Source: Rhynchonema sp. JSB1_4 (lineage: Eukaryota > Nematoda > Chromadorea > Monhysterida > Xyalidae). From it: a stretch of DNA of 64,000 nucleotides. Position 1 is the first letter of the stretch, and each line of letters starts with the position of its first letter. Where the stretch lies: positions 23,603 through 87,602 of the forward strand of contig JASAMV010006456.1 in the NCBI GenBank assembly GCA_030248065.1, given 5' to 3'. The translations under genes and the position numbers were made by a program. The notes under the pieces were generated by a model. It was not told where the DNA came from. It saw nothing but the letters and a program-made list of their open reading frames with translations, and made no database searches. This document shows, one piece after another, positions 1-17,767 of the stretch.

Positions 1-272
1 GGGTCATCAAACAGCCGCTCTAGGCCTGACGCAAGTGATATTCAACCAGTTCTGGTGAGGAAGGACATGGTGTGACCTGTGACACTGGCCATCATGTGCC
101 GGGCTCAGCTCAGAAACTAAGGGATATTGGGTCGTTCTGGGCGGCTTGGAGATCCGCATCATCAGCCCGATCATTGCTGTTGTTGTCCTTTGATAAACAG
201 TCTAGTTAGTTTTGGTGGGACAATTTCTAAGCGGGACACAACGGCAGAGCAACATGCTACCGGTCGGTGTAC

Positions 273-3200
273 CGTACCGTTCGACGCAATCGAACCGAGC
301 CGACTGCGGATTGCTGCTTGGTGCATCCATGCCACCAACGGCGTAGATGCAGTCACCCAGCACGGCCACGCCAACGCCGCTGCGACGACGGTTCATTGAC
401 GCCACCAGCGTCCATTTGTTGGTGTGCGGGTTGTAGCATTCGACGCAACGCAGCACCTGACTGCTGTCACGACCGCCGATGCAGTACAGCCTGTGCATGG
501 AAATTTATATAGGAAGTTGACACCATGCATTTGGGCCGGTGTGCACGTTCCTGGCATTACTTTCGGCCGGCGTTAATTTGGCTCTGATTTGACATCAAAA
601 TGTTGCACAGGTAGTGCGTACTTGAATGGCTGCTGCCTCACATGCGCAAAAAGCATTTTGATGCAAAGTCAAATCTAGGTCAGGTCAAACCAACGACGAC
701 TGATGCCAGCAAAATGCTTGCCAGCAGTGATGTTGACTAATCAATGAAATCAAACGCACTTTCCACCGAGCACAGCCACGCCGGCCATATTTCTGGCCCG
801 GTTCATTTCGGCCACATAGCTCCACGTTTGCGTGTGTGGATCCCAGCGTTCCACCGAACTCAGGTATGCCCAGCCGTCGTGTCCGCCACACGCGTATAGT
901 GGACCCTCGAGCACTGCCACGCCTGTGACCACACAGCAGATATAGTTCGTGCATGGGGCTTCAAAATTCGATCTTCGGGAACCATAACGTACTTAGTCCA
1001 TGTCTGGGCGTCATCATGGCCGGCATGACCGTCCAGTCATTGCTTTCTTGGTCCCAACATTCGAAGCTGTTCAACGTTTTGAGTCCGTCCCGTCCGCCGG
1101 CCACGTACACCCGTCCGTCAATGACCGCACAGCCGAATTGTAGCCGTCGTGACGGCATACGTGGCACGACGATGTGCCAACAATCGCGGCGGTAGTCGTA
1201 TTGCTCGATTGATAACGCACCTGAATGTATGGATGACCAATGGTTACACTGGATAGGTTCACATTTCCAAGAGTTACTGACAACTTTCATGACACAAGGC
1301 GCACCTCGATTCGAGTCCGATCCACCGATGGCATACATGGTGCCGACGGTGCTGGGTCGAGGACGGGGGAATGTGAACGACATGACGGTGGAGTGCGTCG
1401 ACTGACTGCCCGGCGAGCGGTGATTGGCCAACAATGGCGATACACTGCAATAATTGGGTCCTATTGTAGATTTCGAAGATTACGCCGTGCGAACATGCCC
1501 TTGTGCTTGCAACACTTGGCTTTGTTCGTACATTGATGCGCACCGCATCTTGGTGACTGAAATTTTCGTGCAAGTCCCCCTAACCTGTTGTTGACAGTTG
1601 ACGACGGTGATGTCGGACTGCTGAAGGACCCGGGTAAAGTCGACGTACTGACCGCGTGTAACAGATCGTTGCGTCTTGTTGGCATCAGATGATACTTGAG
1701 CGCGTACATGATGTATCTGTGGTTAACCATGGTCGTATTGACATAGCACTTGTGTGAGTACGGCTCATCATGCATCAAAGACACCAACTTTTGACACGAA
1801 TTCGATGCGAACAGTGCGTTGCCTTCGATGTGATCGGCGATGGCCTCGGGCGTCATATGAATCAAACGGACGCAACCGAGCAGACGCGATGCGAACCGAC
1901 GACGGTTACGTGGACGTTCCTGCATATTTGTAAATCCATTTGAAGGATATCAGTGCCGCCGTTAGTTGTAGCAATTGTAATTAAAGTCTGCAATTCTTGT
2001 GCGCTCGGTGCTATATGATACTTTACTTCGGAAATGAGTTAATTCCTAAGCTAAGAACCATGTTGATCTGACCATAATCCATCGACATAAAGCATGCAGT
2101 ACTGCCAGTTCGCCGGTCACATTGAGATCGTCGGATGATAGAAAATGGTCAACTTGATCAATGGGTAGTTCGACAAATTCGCGTTGTTCCATGACGCCCA
2201 TAAAGTGCTCCTGGAATATCATGAAGAACTTAGTGGACTGCACATTGAAGTGAATTGCACGTCAGTGCGAAGAGTCTATGGAATCAAACGCATTGACCAA
2301 CCAGTGCATAGTCTTCGGCCGTCTGTCGCAGCTTGACGCATGAGCCGAGTCGATCGGCGAACGATCTAATGCCCAAACAATTGGACTGATGCAATTGTGC
2401 GACCAAGAAATCGGTGCACATATCGACTACGTCATCCAATTGCAGCAGACACGCGCCGGTCAGAATCGTTTCCACATTGTTCTCGTCCAAACGAATCGAA
2501 CCTGTTGTAATCCAGGCGCATTCGGTCGGATAGGTACTAACAGCAGCAAAGCCGGCAGATCTACTGTTCCAGCAGGCGTTTTACATGAGTGGCTCGCTGT
2601 TGCCACATGCATGAAACGAGAACAAACCGGTGTAGCAGAAGTTGATCAGCTGCTGCAACGCATTTGCTTCGACCTCGTGTATCACGATTGTATCCTGTCG
2701 ACTTTCTTGCATTCCTGCAAATTGACAAAATGTATTGCGAGAAAAACGCAACTCTCATTATGCAATGAATACTGCGATAGAATCAACTTCGCCAGGATTA
2801 TCAGAACTAACCAGCAGTGAACATGGCAGCGAAGTACTGGCTGGCTGCGGCCAAGATGACGCGATGAGCTGACACCGATGTTGAGGAATTGTCGGCTGCA
2901 CGGAGTGTAACATCGCACAGAATGCCCGATGAATAGAGACCCTGAGTGAAAAATCAAGTGGATATTAGAAAGAGTCACTAAGCTATAGGACAATATAAAT
3001 ATGTGAGTGTCTTCACCTCGACCCGTTTGCCCATTTTCGTGAAGTGAGCCTGAACATCAGGCACAACGTCGTGCTGATTCAGGAGCGAGACGGAGGATTC
3101 GGTTGTTGATGACGCCGTACTTGCGGTCATGGTCAACGGTGGGACAACTGCTCCGTCGTTGTTATTGCTGCACAGCACATTTGGTCTGGAAAGTGAATGG

Positions 3201-4509
3201 TGAAGACTCAAAAGACCATACCAGCATTAAATATCGCATCTCGCTGCATTCGGTATGCGACTAATAGAAACATACATACCTGGCGCGGAAATGAGATCCG
3301 GGAACTTCGTGATGGGCGTCCCCATTATTGCAATGAGTTTTGGCCAGGTTGGGTGACTGTGCTTGCGATTGTGTAGATCGACATTGATGCATCAGGGTTT
3401 GACCGCATTCCGCTGAAGATCAGAGATCAGATCATTGTCAGAATGTAGGTAATGTGGTCCATTATGAAATCAAACAAACGCACCACCATGCAAATTGGTA
3501 TAACTGCCGTAGATAACCGAAGGCTGGGGAGTGTCATGCTGATGGTAGGAACTGGCAGCGGCAGCACTGCCACTCAGGTGTCGTTGCGGTCTGGTAGTTG
3601 GTGTACCATTTCCATGCCATGACGGATAGTCGAACTGGTGACCAGTGTTGTTGCTGTTGTTTGGACACGCCGTTGTCGATGTCACGTGGTACATTACTGA
3701 ACGAATGAAGGCAAAGTGTGGCAAATTTTAAGTAGGGATCTATCGAATATTCCAGAGAATATTCGGATGAACAGTAGCGCCGCTAATAGAAATGACAAAC
3801 CATGAAACAGTGCGGGAGTGTTACGGCGTGTTAGTGACGCAGATATCTCAACTACAGTGTCCAGAACTTTTAGACCCGCCGTGGTGAACTGCAAGCCTGC
3901 AACAGCACTCTGCTTACGGTGCGGACTAATCGCACACAAAACCAGTCACTGACGGCGACAGTTGCAGTCAGTGATTGACCCCGGCGGGATGCGGATGGCT
4001 ATAGTTTTTGTGTGTTAGTTCGACACGGTAGACTCGCAGTCAACCATGCAAAAAATCATGCGCACTACCAACTTGAGCGCTGATTGTTTGGAGATCTGCT
4101 GTAATTCATATGCGGACCAAAATCATGAATACGAACCAGATGTAGCAGAAGGCATTCCAGCGAACGAGTAGCGATTTTCAGGTGCCACTGGCACGCGTTG
4201 GTTGATGCGATTGAGGACCAGTGCACTGTTGTTCTCATCGAATTGGGCTCGGTGTTGTTGTTGTTGTTGTTGTTCGTTGCCCGTTGTGCGACATACGTAA
4301 CGACGTTGTTGTGGACTGCGAGCGCTGGTCGACGATGTGTGTGGTTGATGTTCCAATGGTGAATAACGTCGTTGTGATTGATGTTGTTGCTGTGGTGCTG
4401 GTGTGCTTTGAGAATCAGGCGAATTCTGTGTCCGATGCCGTCGATGTTGAAAGGGCGAGCCCGGCGCTCCAGCTGGTTGTCGACCAGGTTGCGACCCGTG
4501 CGACGACAT
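273..4509 (-). CDS. KLHL1/4/5-like BTB-BACK-Kelch protein, 3' end outside window
   Basis: Family members are substrate adaptors of cullin-3 ubiquitin ligases, or actin-binding proteins. Fourteen exons join in consistent phase: 4509-4137, 3696-3487, 3412-3280, 3185-3017, 2941-2812, 2714-2628, 2501-2302, 2237-2073, 1919-1789, 1716-1663, 1444-1305, 1220-993, 922-760 and 490-273, giving about 800 residues before the window ends. About 295 residues of Gln/Ser-rich N-terminus (a run of Gln near 4250) precede the BTB domain ([26 protein letters not shown]). BACK follows ([31 protein letters not shown]), then five Kelch blades with GG pairs ([43 protein letters not shown]). [16 protein letters not shown] and PHTNKW are typical of the KLHL1/4/5 group. 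The 72-bp intron at 1717-1788 is open in frame, but removing it restores the family alignment. The start at 4509 is the ATG opening MSSHGSQPG; an upstream exon is possible. The sixth blade should lie left of the window. Confidence 0.88.
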
Positions 4510-5091
4510 GTTACTGAATGGAATATTGTCTGAAATATTATTTCCCACTATTAAACAATTCTTTTTGTTAAAAATGCAGTAAGGAGCTTCAACATCTGCA
4601 GTATTCCTCAATCACATCATTGTCATGTAGAGGTATGGTATGTATGGTCATACCGTACCATGAAGGATCTTATTTCCTCTTCACGACACCTCGTTGCAAA
4701 ACTGCATTCGGGACAGCACTGCACTGCATTCGTGAATTGTGGCAATTGTACTAAACGTCATGTGATGTTCGTTCTTGTCAACCACAGGCTCAGCGGCAAA
4801 TGAGGGGTCATGACGTACACAATGACATGACAGCAACCAACACTTGAGAAAAAACACTTGAATATTCATGGCGGCGGTCGCAGTAGCTACGTGGTTCAAC
4901 GTGTAGTGGTTGAGACAAAGAATGTACCAATAGGACCATGAAACAAAGAGCCCGCGTTTGTGTCTGTCCCTGCCACTGTGGTGGTCCCATGCGCAGCATA
5001 TGGCCTAAAAACCACTAAAACGCAAAACAAGCAACAGAGAAAAACAATGATGTCATGTCGTAAACTTTGAATATTAATGCACCACGCGTAA
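4510..5091. other. Upstream flank of the KLHL-like gene
   Basis: Putative 5' region of the minus-strand KLHL-like gene. The reading frame stays open to about 4611 upstream of the chosen ATG, so a little more coding sequence or a 5' untranslated exon may lie here. I see no recognisable promoter element. Confidence 0.3.
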
Positions 5092-5248
5092 GGGTGGGCC
5101 TAGGTTGAATCCGGAATTATTTCCGGAAAACGCATTATTTTTGCATGTAAATTCTTGCGTTTTCCGGAAATATTTCCGGAACACAGAAATGTTTTGCATT
5201 TTTGCATGCAAATTATTTCCGGATTCCGGATTTAACTTAAGTTCGCCC
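5092..5248. mobile_element. Short palindromic MITE (TCCGGAAATATTTCCGGA family), copy 1
   Basis: A 157-bp element with inverted ends (GGGTGGGCCTAGGTTGAATCCGGA against TCCGGATTTAACTTAAGTTCGCCC), flanked on both sides by TAA (5089-5091 and 5249-5251). The interior is built of TTTCCGGAAATATTTCCGG-type palindromes and TTTTGCATGYAAATT. A related copy lies at 14031-14194 in an hsp60 intron. A 3-bp TWA-type duplication is the habit of PIF/Harbinger elements; that assignment is inference. Confidence 0.75.
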
Positions 5249-5251
5249 TAA

Positions 5252-7339
5252 GAGCGCAGCGCGACTTTTATCGGTTGGCCCATGGGTGTTGATCTGTTCA
5301 TCTTGTCGTGTCGGAAATAGCTGTGTTTATAACATGCGACTGTGCATGCGTCAGGCTTATGTGTACGGTACCAAAACAATAACCCCATAGATGCCCCGTG
5401 CAATCGGCGCGAGAGCTGGCTGCCGCATGCTGCTGGGGAGAAGGACAGAGGGCTGGAGAGACCAATTTTATGGCCCATAATTACAGTTCGGCCAGCGTGC
5501 GCGGCCAATGCAGGCAGCCTGTCTTTTTTGAACGATCAAATCGTGTACGATTAGAAACAAGAGGCTCTCAACCGCGTCGGAGCCTACATTTTTAGTACGT
5601 CTTTAACCAGCCAACTGTAATGCGTTTTCGTGTGAGTCGGTGCTTCTGATGAAGCATCTTTCGGTGCATGCGCTGCTGGCTGATGCAAGTCAGAAAAATG
5701 CGGCGAGAACACCAGAGTGATCAAGTGATGAAAAAATTGAGGGTCATGAAATGTCAGTAGGCAGTAGACACATCCATGCTTTTGTTAGGCACAATGCTGA
5801 GCACGAACGATGAATTGAAAACATGATGAAGTCAGTCAGCAATGTTTATGGTTAAAAGGAGGTGATGAGCCATCAAAGAATGGCTAATCGCACCGACTGT
5901 GCGTCGCAGCTGGAATGAAGTGGAGCCTAGCATGAAATAGTCCGACAATAATTGTGACCGTGAGTGCGCATAAAAGAACGATGGAGATGGTTTAGTCGGC
6001 GGCGGCCTGGCCGAGCACCACAATTCGCCATACTGTCTCGTCCTTATGCGCTTGACATGTCACACGCATGAAGCACACCATCCAAAACGAGCGAGCCAGC
6101 GCCAGTTCAAGACAAATCCCCGCGGGAGACCGCTGCGGGATGGGCGCGAAAACACTCGCACTTCACTTGCACTTGCACATGCACGCCACCGCTGTGGAAG
6201 TAAAACGGCGTGACCAGAAAAACTACAGGACGTCTGGGAAGCTTAGAATATTGGTGCGGAGAGAAATAGCACGACGGTTTTCAGGTTAATGTATGTGAAC
6301 GGATGCAGCTATAGCATTGAATAGGTTCCACGCTCATGCGGTTTGCAACGAACATGAGTGGAACACTTTCAGTTCAAGAACTGAGCGCCAACTGTGCATA
6401 TAAACATGTCTTTCATGGTTGCATGTGCGGCATCAATATTCTGGCCCTAGTTTATGAGCTCAGATGTACCGCCTGCTGTGACACTTCTCACTCGTGCTTG
6501 CTACTTGGCACAAAAGGATGGAAAGGGACAGAAGCTAACACATTGGCGACTATGCGCAAGCGACTAAGTGGACGCCTGTCTTCTGCTGTGTTGATCTGCC
6601 ATCTGAATAAAGAGCCGGCAGAAAGTTTACGTGGTCGCATTTTGCGACATTGGGCGCGTGAAAGAGGTGCGAAACAGCGATGGCAAGCTCAGATGGAGGA
6701 GATAGTACTATTGATATTGAACAGTGGTCTTCATGTTCAATACGTAATACTTGCGTTCGCGTGAAAACACTGAATTGTGGTGTGGCTGAGGTAAAGTTTA
6801 AGCTCACACGCAACCAAGAATGTGTTGTCAGGAAATAATATCATACTAAATGCATAAAACTCGAGTGAAAAAGTATAAATGAAGATGGTCAGGCGATCGT
6901 ATGATTGTCCAACGTGATTAATAAGTGCATCAGCCGTGTCATACAGAATAAAGTGCAACAAAGCGGTGCATGAACTCAGCAAATGACTTAAAATCTATGC
7001 TTGTCTTTTGGACTCTGTCAGAATTTGCTCCTCCACTTCGACGTAAATTTTGAATTTAAATTTTTCTCTTTCTTTTAGTTTTTATCTTTTGTTTTGTTTT
7101 TCTTTTTGCAAACCGGCTCTCCGTCGGAATCGCATCAGATGTTCAGGTAGCAGAGATTAGGTCATTTAGGATTATAGTGCCCACCGTAAAAAAGGGATAC
7201 GAGAGCATTGTGTGAACCGTTTTTTTTCCTGTAAAAAAACGAAAAAACTGTTTTTTTTTCAGAACCAGATGCAGTTTTACCGAATTGTCGGAAATAGAAC
7301 CCGCCGGTGGTCTATTTTTTTCCAAATATTTTTCCAGTA
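5252..7339. other. Unassigned stretch
   Basis: About 2 kb in which I recognise no gene. The open frames are short and have no family signature. A T-rich run lies around 7040-7110 and A/T homopolymers around 7210-7330. Confidence 0.3.
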
Positions 7340-8129
7340 CAGAGGTCGCAATCGGGCCGGGTTTGGCCGGCCCGGCCCGGCCCGAGCCCCCAAATCTCCG
7401 GCCCGGCCCGACCCGTACCCCAAATCTCCGGCCCGGCCCGGCCCGAACCCCCAAATCTCCGGCCCGGCCCGGCCCGAATTTTTGGCTCAGATTTTAACCC
7501 AATTTTTGCCATAATTTTTGCGATTTTTGAATTAATTTTTTTTGTTGAAATTTCAATGTTTTCCATGAAAAAGTCGCCAGATAGACAATACCAATGGTGT
7601 GGCTGGGGGGTCCCCCTAGGTACAGTAGGTAGATGACGCGCCATCCTGGTACAGTAGGTAGGTCGCCGCCCCCCGGCTGGTACAGTAGGTTGCTATTTTT
7701 GGCTCAAAATGGTATAAAATCCATATTTTTCATTCCAAATAATCGAAAAATTTTGAAGGTTTTAGAGTACATTTTCATCTAAACTTGGACATAAAAATTT
7801 TGTTGGCCCCTAGCTCGGCCGGTCGGTACAGTAGGTAGGTTGATTTCAGGCCTTTCTGGTGGTACAGTAGGTTGATTGCACGCCTGGGTAGCCACACGAC
7901 TGGACAATACTGATCACTTACTTGCTGAATCCGTCAGAAATTTTAGTATTTTGGACAAAAAAACCCCTACTTTTTCAGTAAAATAAGTCACTTCAGAAGC
8001 TTCGGGCCGGGGTGCCCGGCCCGGCCCGGCCCGACCCTCCAAATCTCCGGCCCGGCCCGGCCCGAGCCAAAAGCCCAAAATCGCGGCCCGGCCCGGCCCG
8101 AGGTCGGGCCGGCCCGATTGCGACCTCTG
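7340..8129. mobile_element. hAT-type non-autonomous element, CGGCCCGGCCC family
   Basis: The inverted ends are CAGAGGTCGCAATCGGGCCGG and its complement, flanked by the exact 8-bp duplication TTCCAGTA (732-7339 side at 7332-7339; right side 8130-8137). Both subterminal zones are arrays of CCCCAAATCTCCGGCCCGGCCC-like units (about 7355-7480 and 7995-8125). CAGNG ends plus an 8-bp duplication are the hAT signature. A second element (7592-7902) is inserted inside it, so this one is the older of the two. A fragment of the same family lies at about 9122-9180. The proline/arginine-rich open frames read through this array are a by-product of the repeat. Confidence 0.88.
7592..7902. mobile_element. hAT-type MITE, GGTACAGTAGGTAGG family, copy 1 (nested)
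   Basis: A 311-bp element with ends CAATGGTGTGGCTGGGG and AGCCACACGACTG, flanked by GACAATAC on both sides (7584-7591, 7903-7910). Several GGTACAGTAGGTAGG motifs lie just inside both ends. It is nested in the 7340-8129 element. A second copy in the opposite orientation is at 16952-17281. Confidence 0.88.
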
Positions 8130-8455
8130 TTCCAGTACTTAAGGATACCCATGGTCCAAAAACGCCTATTTTGAAGAAAATTTTGTCGGGAAATGGCCTG
8201 AAACAGCCTAAAACTGCACTTGGAGATTAAAAAGTGCTCATTTAGAACTGTTTAGCATCGATTTAAATTACATTGGTTTTGACAACATCCTTTCGCAACC
8301 TTGGAAAATTTCTCGGAAATTTTTGGAAAAAAAGTTTTTTCCAAAAGTTGCCACTCGGAAAAATTTCCGGAAAAATAAAAACGTATTTTTCCGGGCCTCG
8401 GAAAAAACCGGTTTTTTTCGGTTTTTTTCGGAATAAAAACGATTTTTCCGGCCCG

Positions 8456-8796
8456 CAAGTATAGTATTGGGTATTCGTCTTGGTATTGGTTTGGTATTGG
8501 GTTTTTGGTCTGGTGTTGGGTTGGTATTGGGTTTGGTATCGGTTTGGTATTTTTGTTTTGAGTCAGGTATTGGGTTTGGTATTGGTTTGGTTGGTATTGG
8601 GTTTTTCTGGATTAATATTGGGTATTGGTTTTGACCCAATACCTGGGCAAACACAATACCAATACCAGAACAGCTTCAATACCAATACCCAATACACAAT
8701 ACCAGAATTAGACCCAGTACCAATACCAAACACTGATACTGGTATTGGTATTGGGTGGTATTGGTATTGGGTATTGGGTATTGTGCCCACTTGCTG
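8456..8796. repeat. TATTGGG-type array with inverted symmetry
   Basis: The left half consists of GGTATTGGGTTTGGTATT-like units and the middle switches to the complementary CCAATACC units, before returning to GGTATTGGG and ending in GTATTGTGCCCACTTG. The arrangement looks like the subterminal arrays of the hAT-type elements nearby, but I could not find a matching 8-bp duplication. A fragment with the same GGGCACAATACCCAATACC end lies at 61224-61290. Confidence 0.6.
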
Positions 8797-9204
8797 TGTA
8801 CAACGCAAGCTTGAACAACGTTTGACATAACAACACAGCCTTACCATGCCACTAACCTGTGGTACGGTGAAGGTTGGGGGCTGGCGGTGGGGTTCTATTT
8901 ATGGGGGGTTCTATAATTTTTGACTTCAAGCCATTTGGGTGGAGTTCAATTAATGGGGGTTCTATTTCCGAAAATACGGTAAATTTCCAAAATAAATTAC
9001 CCGAAAAATTACCGGCAATTAATTTTTCTCAGAAAACTGTGTTTTTTTGGCCTGAAATGGCGAAAAATTTTCTTGAGGGTCGGAAACAATGTCACAAAAT
9101 CGATTGAAATTGAAAGTAGTCGCAGCAATCGGGCCGAGGTCGCAGCAATCGGGCCGGCCCGAGCTGCGGGCCGGGCCAGACATTTGGAGAGCCGGCTTCT
9201 GAAG
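8797..9204. other. Repeat debris
   Basis: It contains two or three GGGGTTCTATTT motifs (about 8890-8970) and, at about 9122-9180, a fragment of the CGGCCCGG family. No gene is seen. Confidence 0.4.
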
Positions 9205-9801
9205 CAGCGTAGTTCCTGGTCCGGCGGGGAAATTAGTGTTCCTCCCTACCTTTTCGGAGGGGAAATTAGTGTGCCTCCTTGGGGGGGAAGAGGGAAGACC
9301 CAAATTCAGAAAAAGTCCCTTTTTGAGGTAGAAAATTTGGCCTATTTTTACCATTTTTTGGAAAAAATTCTTCATGAAAAGGGTATTTTGGCGACTTTTG
9401 ACAACATTGACCTAAAAATCACTGGTACGGTATTTGGCTCCCCCGCGTTTTGGTACAGCATCTCCCCCTTTCTGGTATTCAATAAGTATCTCTTCTTATT
9501 TTGACCCCATTTTTACCCCAAAAGTACCCTTTTTGACCAAAAAATGGACAAAATTCTACAAAAAGGATTAAAAGTGGCAAAGCTTGCGCGCGAATTGTGC
9601 ATATTTTAACCCATAAAAATGTACTCCTGGGTCCTGGCCAATGTACAGTATCTCCCCCTCAAAAAAATCTGCCCTCCCCCACTCCCCCTCCTGCGTCTTC
9701 CCCCAAAACCTTCAAGGAGCGTGAAGGGTACAGTATTGCAGTATCTCCCCCTTTTGGCCTCCGGGTACGGTATCTCCCCCTTTGAAGTAGCCACCACCCG
9801 A
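9205..9801. mobile_element. Chimeric hAT-type element
   Basis: The left end CAGCGTAGTTCCTGGTCCGGCG and the next roughly 215 bp match, in reverse orientation, the element at 47732-48123. From about 9421 the sequence switches to the TACAGTATCTCCCCC-type family seen at 25806-26296, including AACCCATAAAAAT and the right-end string TGAAGTAGCCAC. The two ends therefore come from different families, and no matching 8-bp duplication is found. Confidence 0.65.
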
Positions 9802-10222
9802 CACTCGATAGTTTTAAAATATGTGGCTTTTGAATCAAAGAAAAGACAAAATTGTGCTCATTTGCATCATTAATGCAATTTTTTACCTGCCAGTGTATTG
9901 GTGCTGCAAGATGTGGCTAAACTCAGCAAGCAAGTGGTAAACCAATTTTTGCCAGTTTCAATCTTGGAAATTTTAGAATTTAGAGCTTTTTGCCACAACT
10001 AGATACTGAGCTGGTGTAAGCAGGATGGGTGTAAGGTAGTTAAAAAACGACGTGTTGATGATACATCATCCTATCAGATGCATTTTTCACACGCGATGGG
10101 AATGAACTGACCCAACTGAAACGTCGTTGAGGTGTGAGCTCCATGTCGAGATCGAGCAGTGCACTGTAACGGCACCTTGTGTTCCCGATGTTCTGCCGCA
10201 CAACAGAACAGGAAGCAGATTT

Positions 10223-10242
10223 TTCGAGAAGTTTCTCTCGAA
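10223..10242 (+). promoter_or_regulatory. Heat-shock element upstream of hsp60
   Basis: TTCgaGAAgtTTC forms three perfectly spaced alternating HSF half-sites (10223-10235). A fourth GAA at 10240-10242 is displaced by two bases. The site lies about 140 bp upstream of the hsp60 ATG, the expected place for HSF1 control of this stress-inducible chaperonin. A possible 5' untranslated splice acceptor (TTTTGCAG, about 10285) follows it. Confidence 0.65.
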
Positions 10243-10360
10243 GATTTTTTTCCAAATCCCAGTTGGTCGTGCTGCTTTGTTTTGCAGACCTAATTCGTCG
10301 TTCTTGTTGTGAAAGTTCCAATCAACAAAGGTCGATCAGAAACTCGTTCGTCCAATTTGA

Positions 10361-17578
<7,218 letters not shown>

Positions 17579-17584
17579 GTAGGT

Positions 17585-17767
17585 ATGGTAACACTACGCC
17601 AACACGAGCCCGATTTCGGAGGTGGCAGAGAGTGAAACATTCACACGTGGCTGCTGGTTTGGGAAGTGTTACACGTTGTAGAATACAACGTGGCGCATGA
17701 GGATTGTCTCTTTCTATTCGTTTTGTTCGCACGCCACCTCCGAAATCGGGCTCGTGTTGGCGTAGTT
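17585..17767. repeat. Palindromic MITE (CTACGCCAACACGAGCCCGA), copy 1, in hsp60 3' region
   Basis: The inverted arms begin ACTACGCCAACACGAGCCCGA, and the hairpin length is about 180 bp. It starts 7 bp after the hsp60 stop codon, so unless the transcript ends almost at once it must be part of the 3' untranslated region. An AATAAA lies downstream near 17873. Related copies are at 20299-20477 and 20482-20663. Confidence 0.75.

Noticed and set aside
1717..1788. Reading the KLHL BACK-domain region as one uninterrupted exon
   Set aside because: The frame is open, but the extra 24 residues break the family alignment. A GT-AG intron of 72 bp restores [13 protein letters not shown] exactly.
7285..8110. 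Long proline/arginine-rich frames that look like collagen- or mucin-type proteins
   Set aside because: They are translations of the CGGCCCGG arrays in a hAT-type element; all three frames stay open and no splice or start context supports them.
8268..8850. Frames rich in NPIP and Tyr-Trp-Val repeats
   Set aside because: They are products of the TATTGGG array; the inverted half gives the mirror protein on the other strand.
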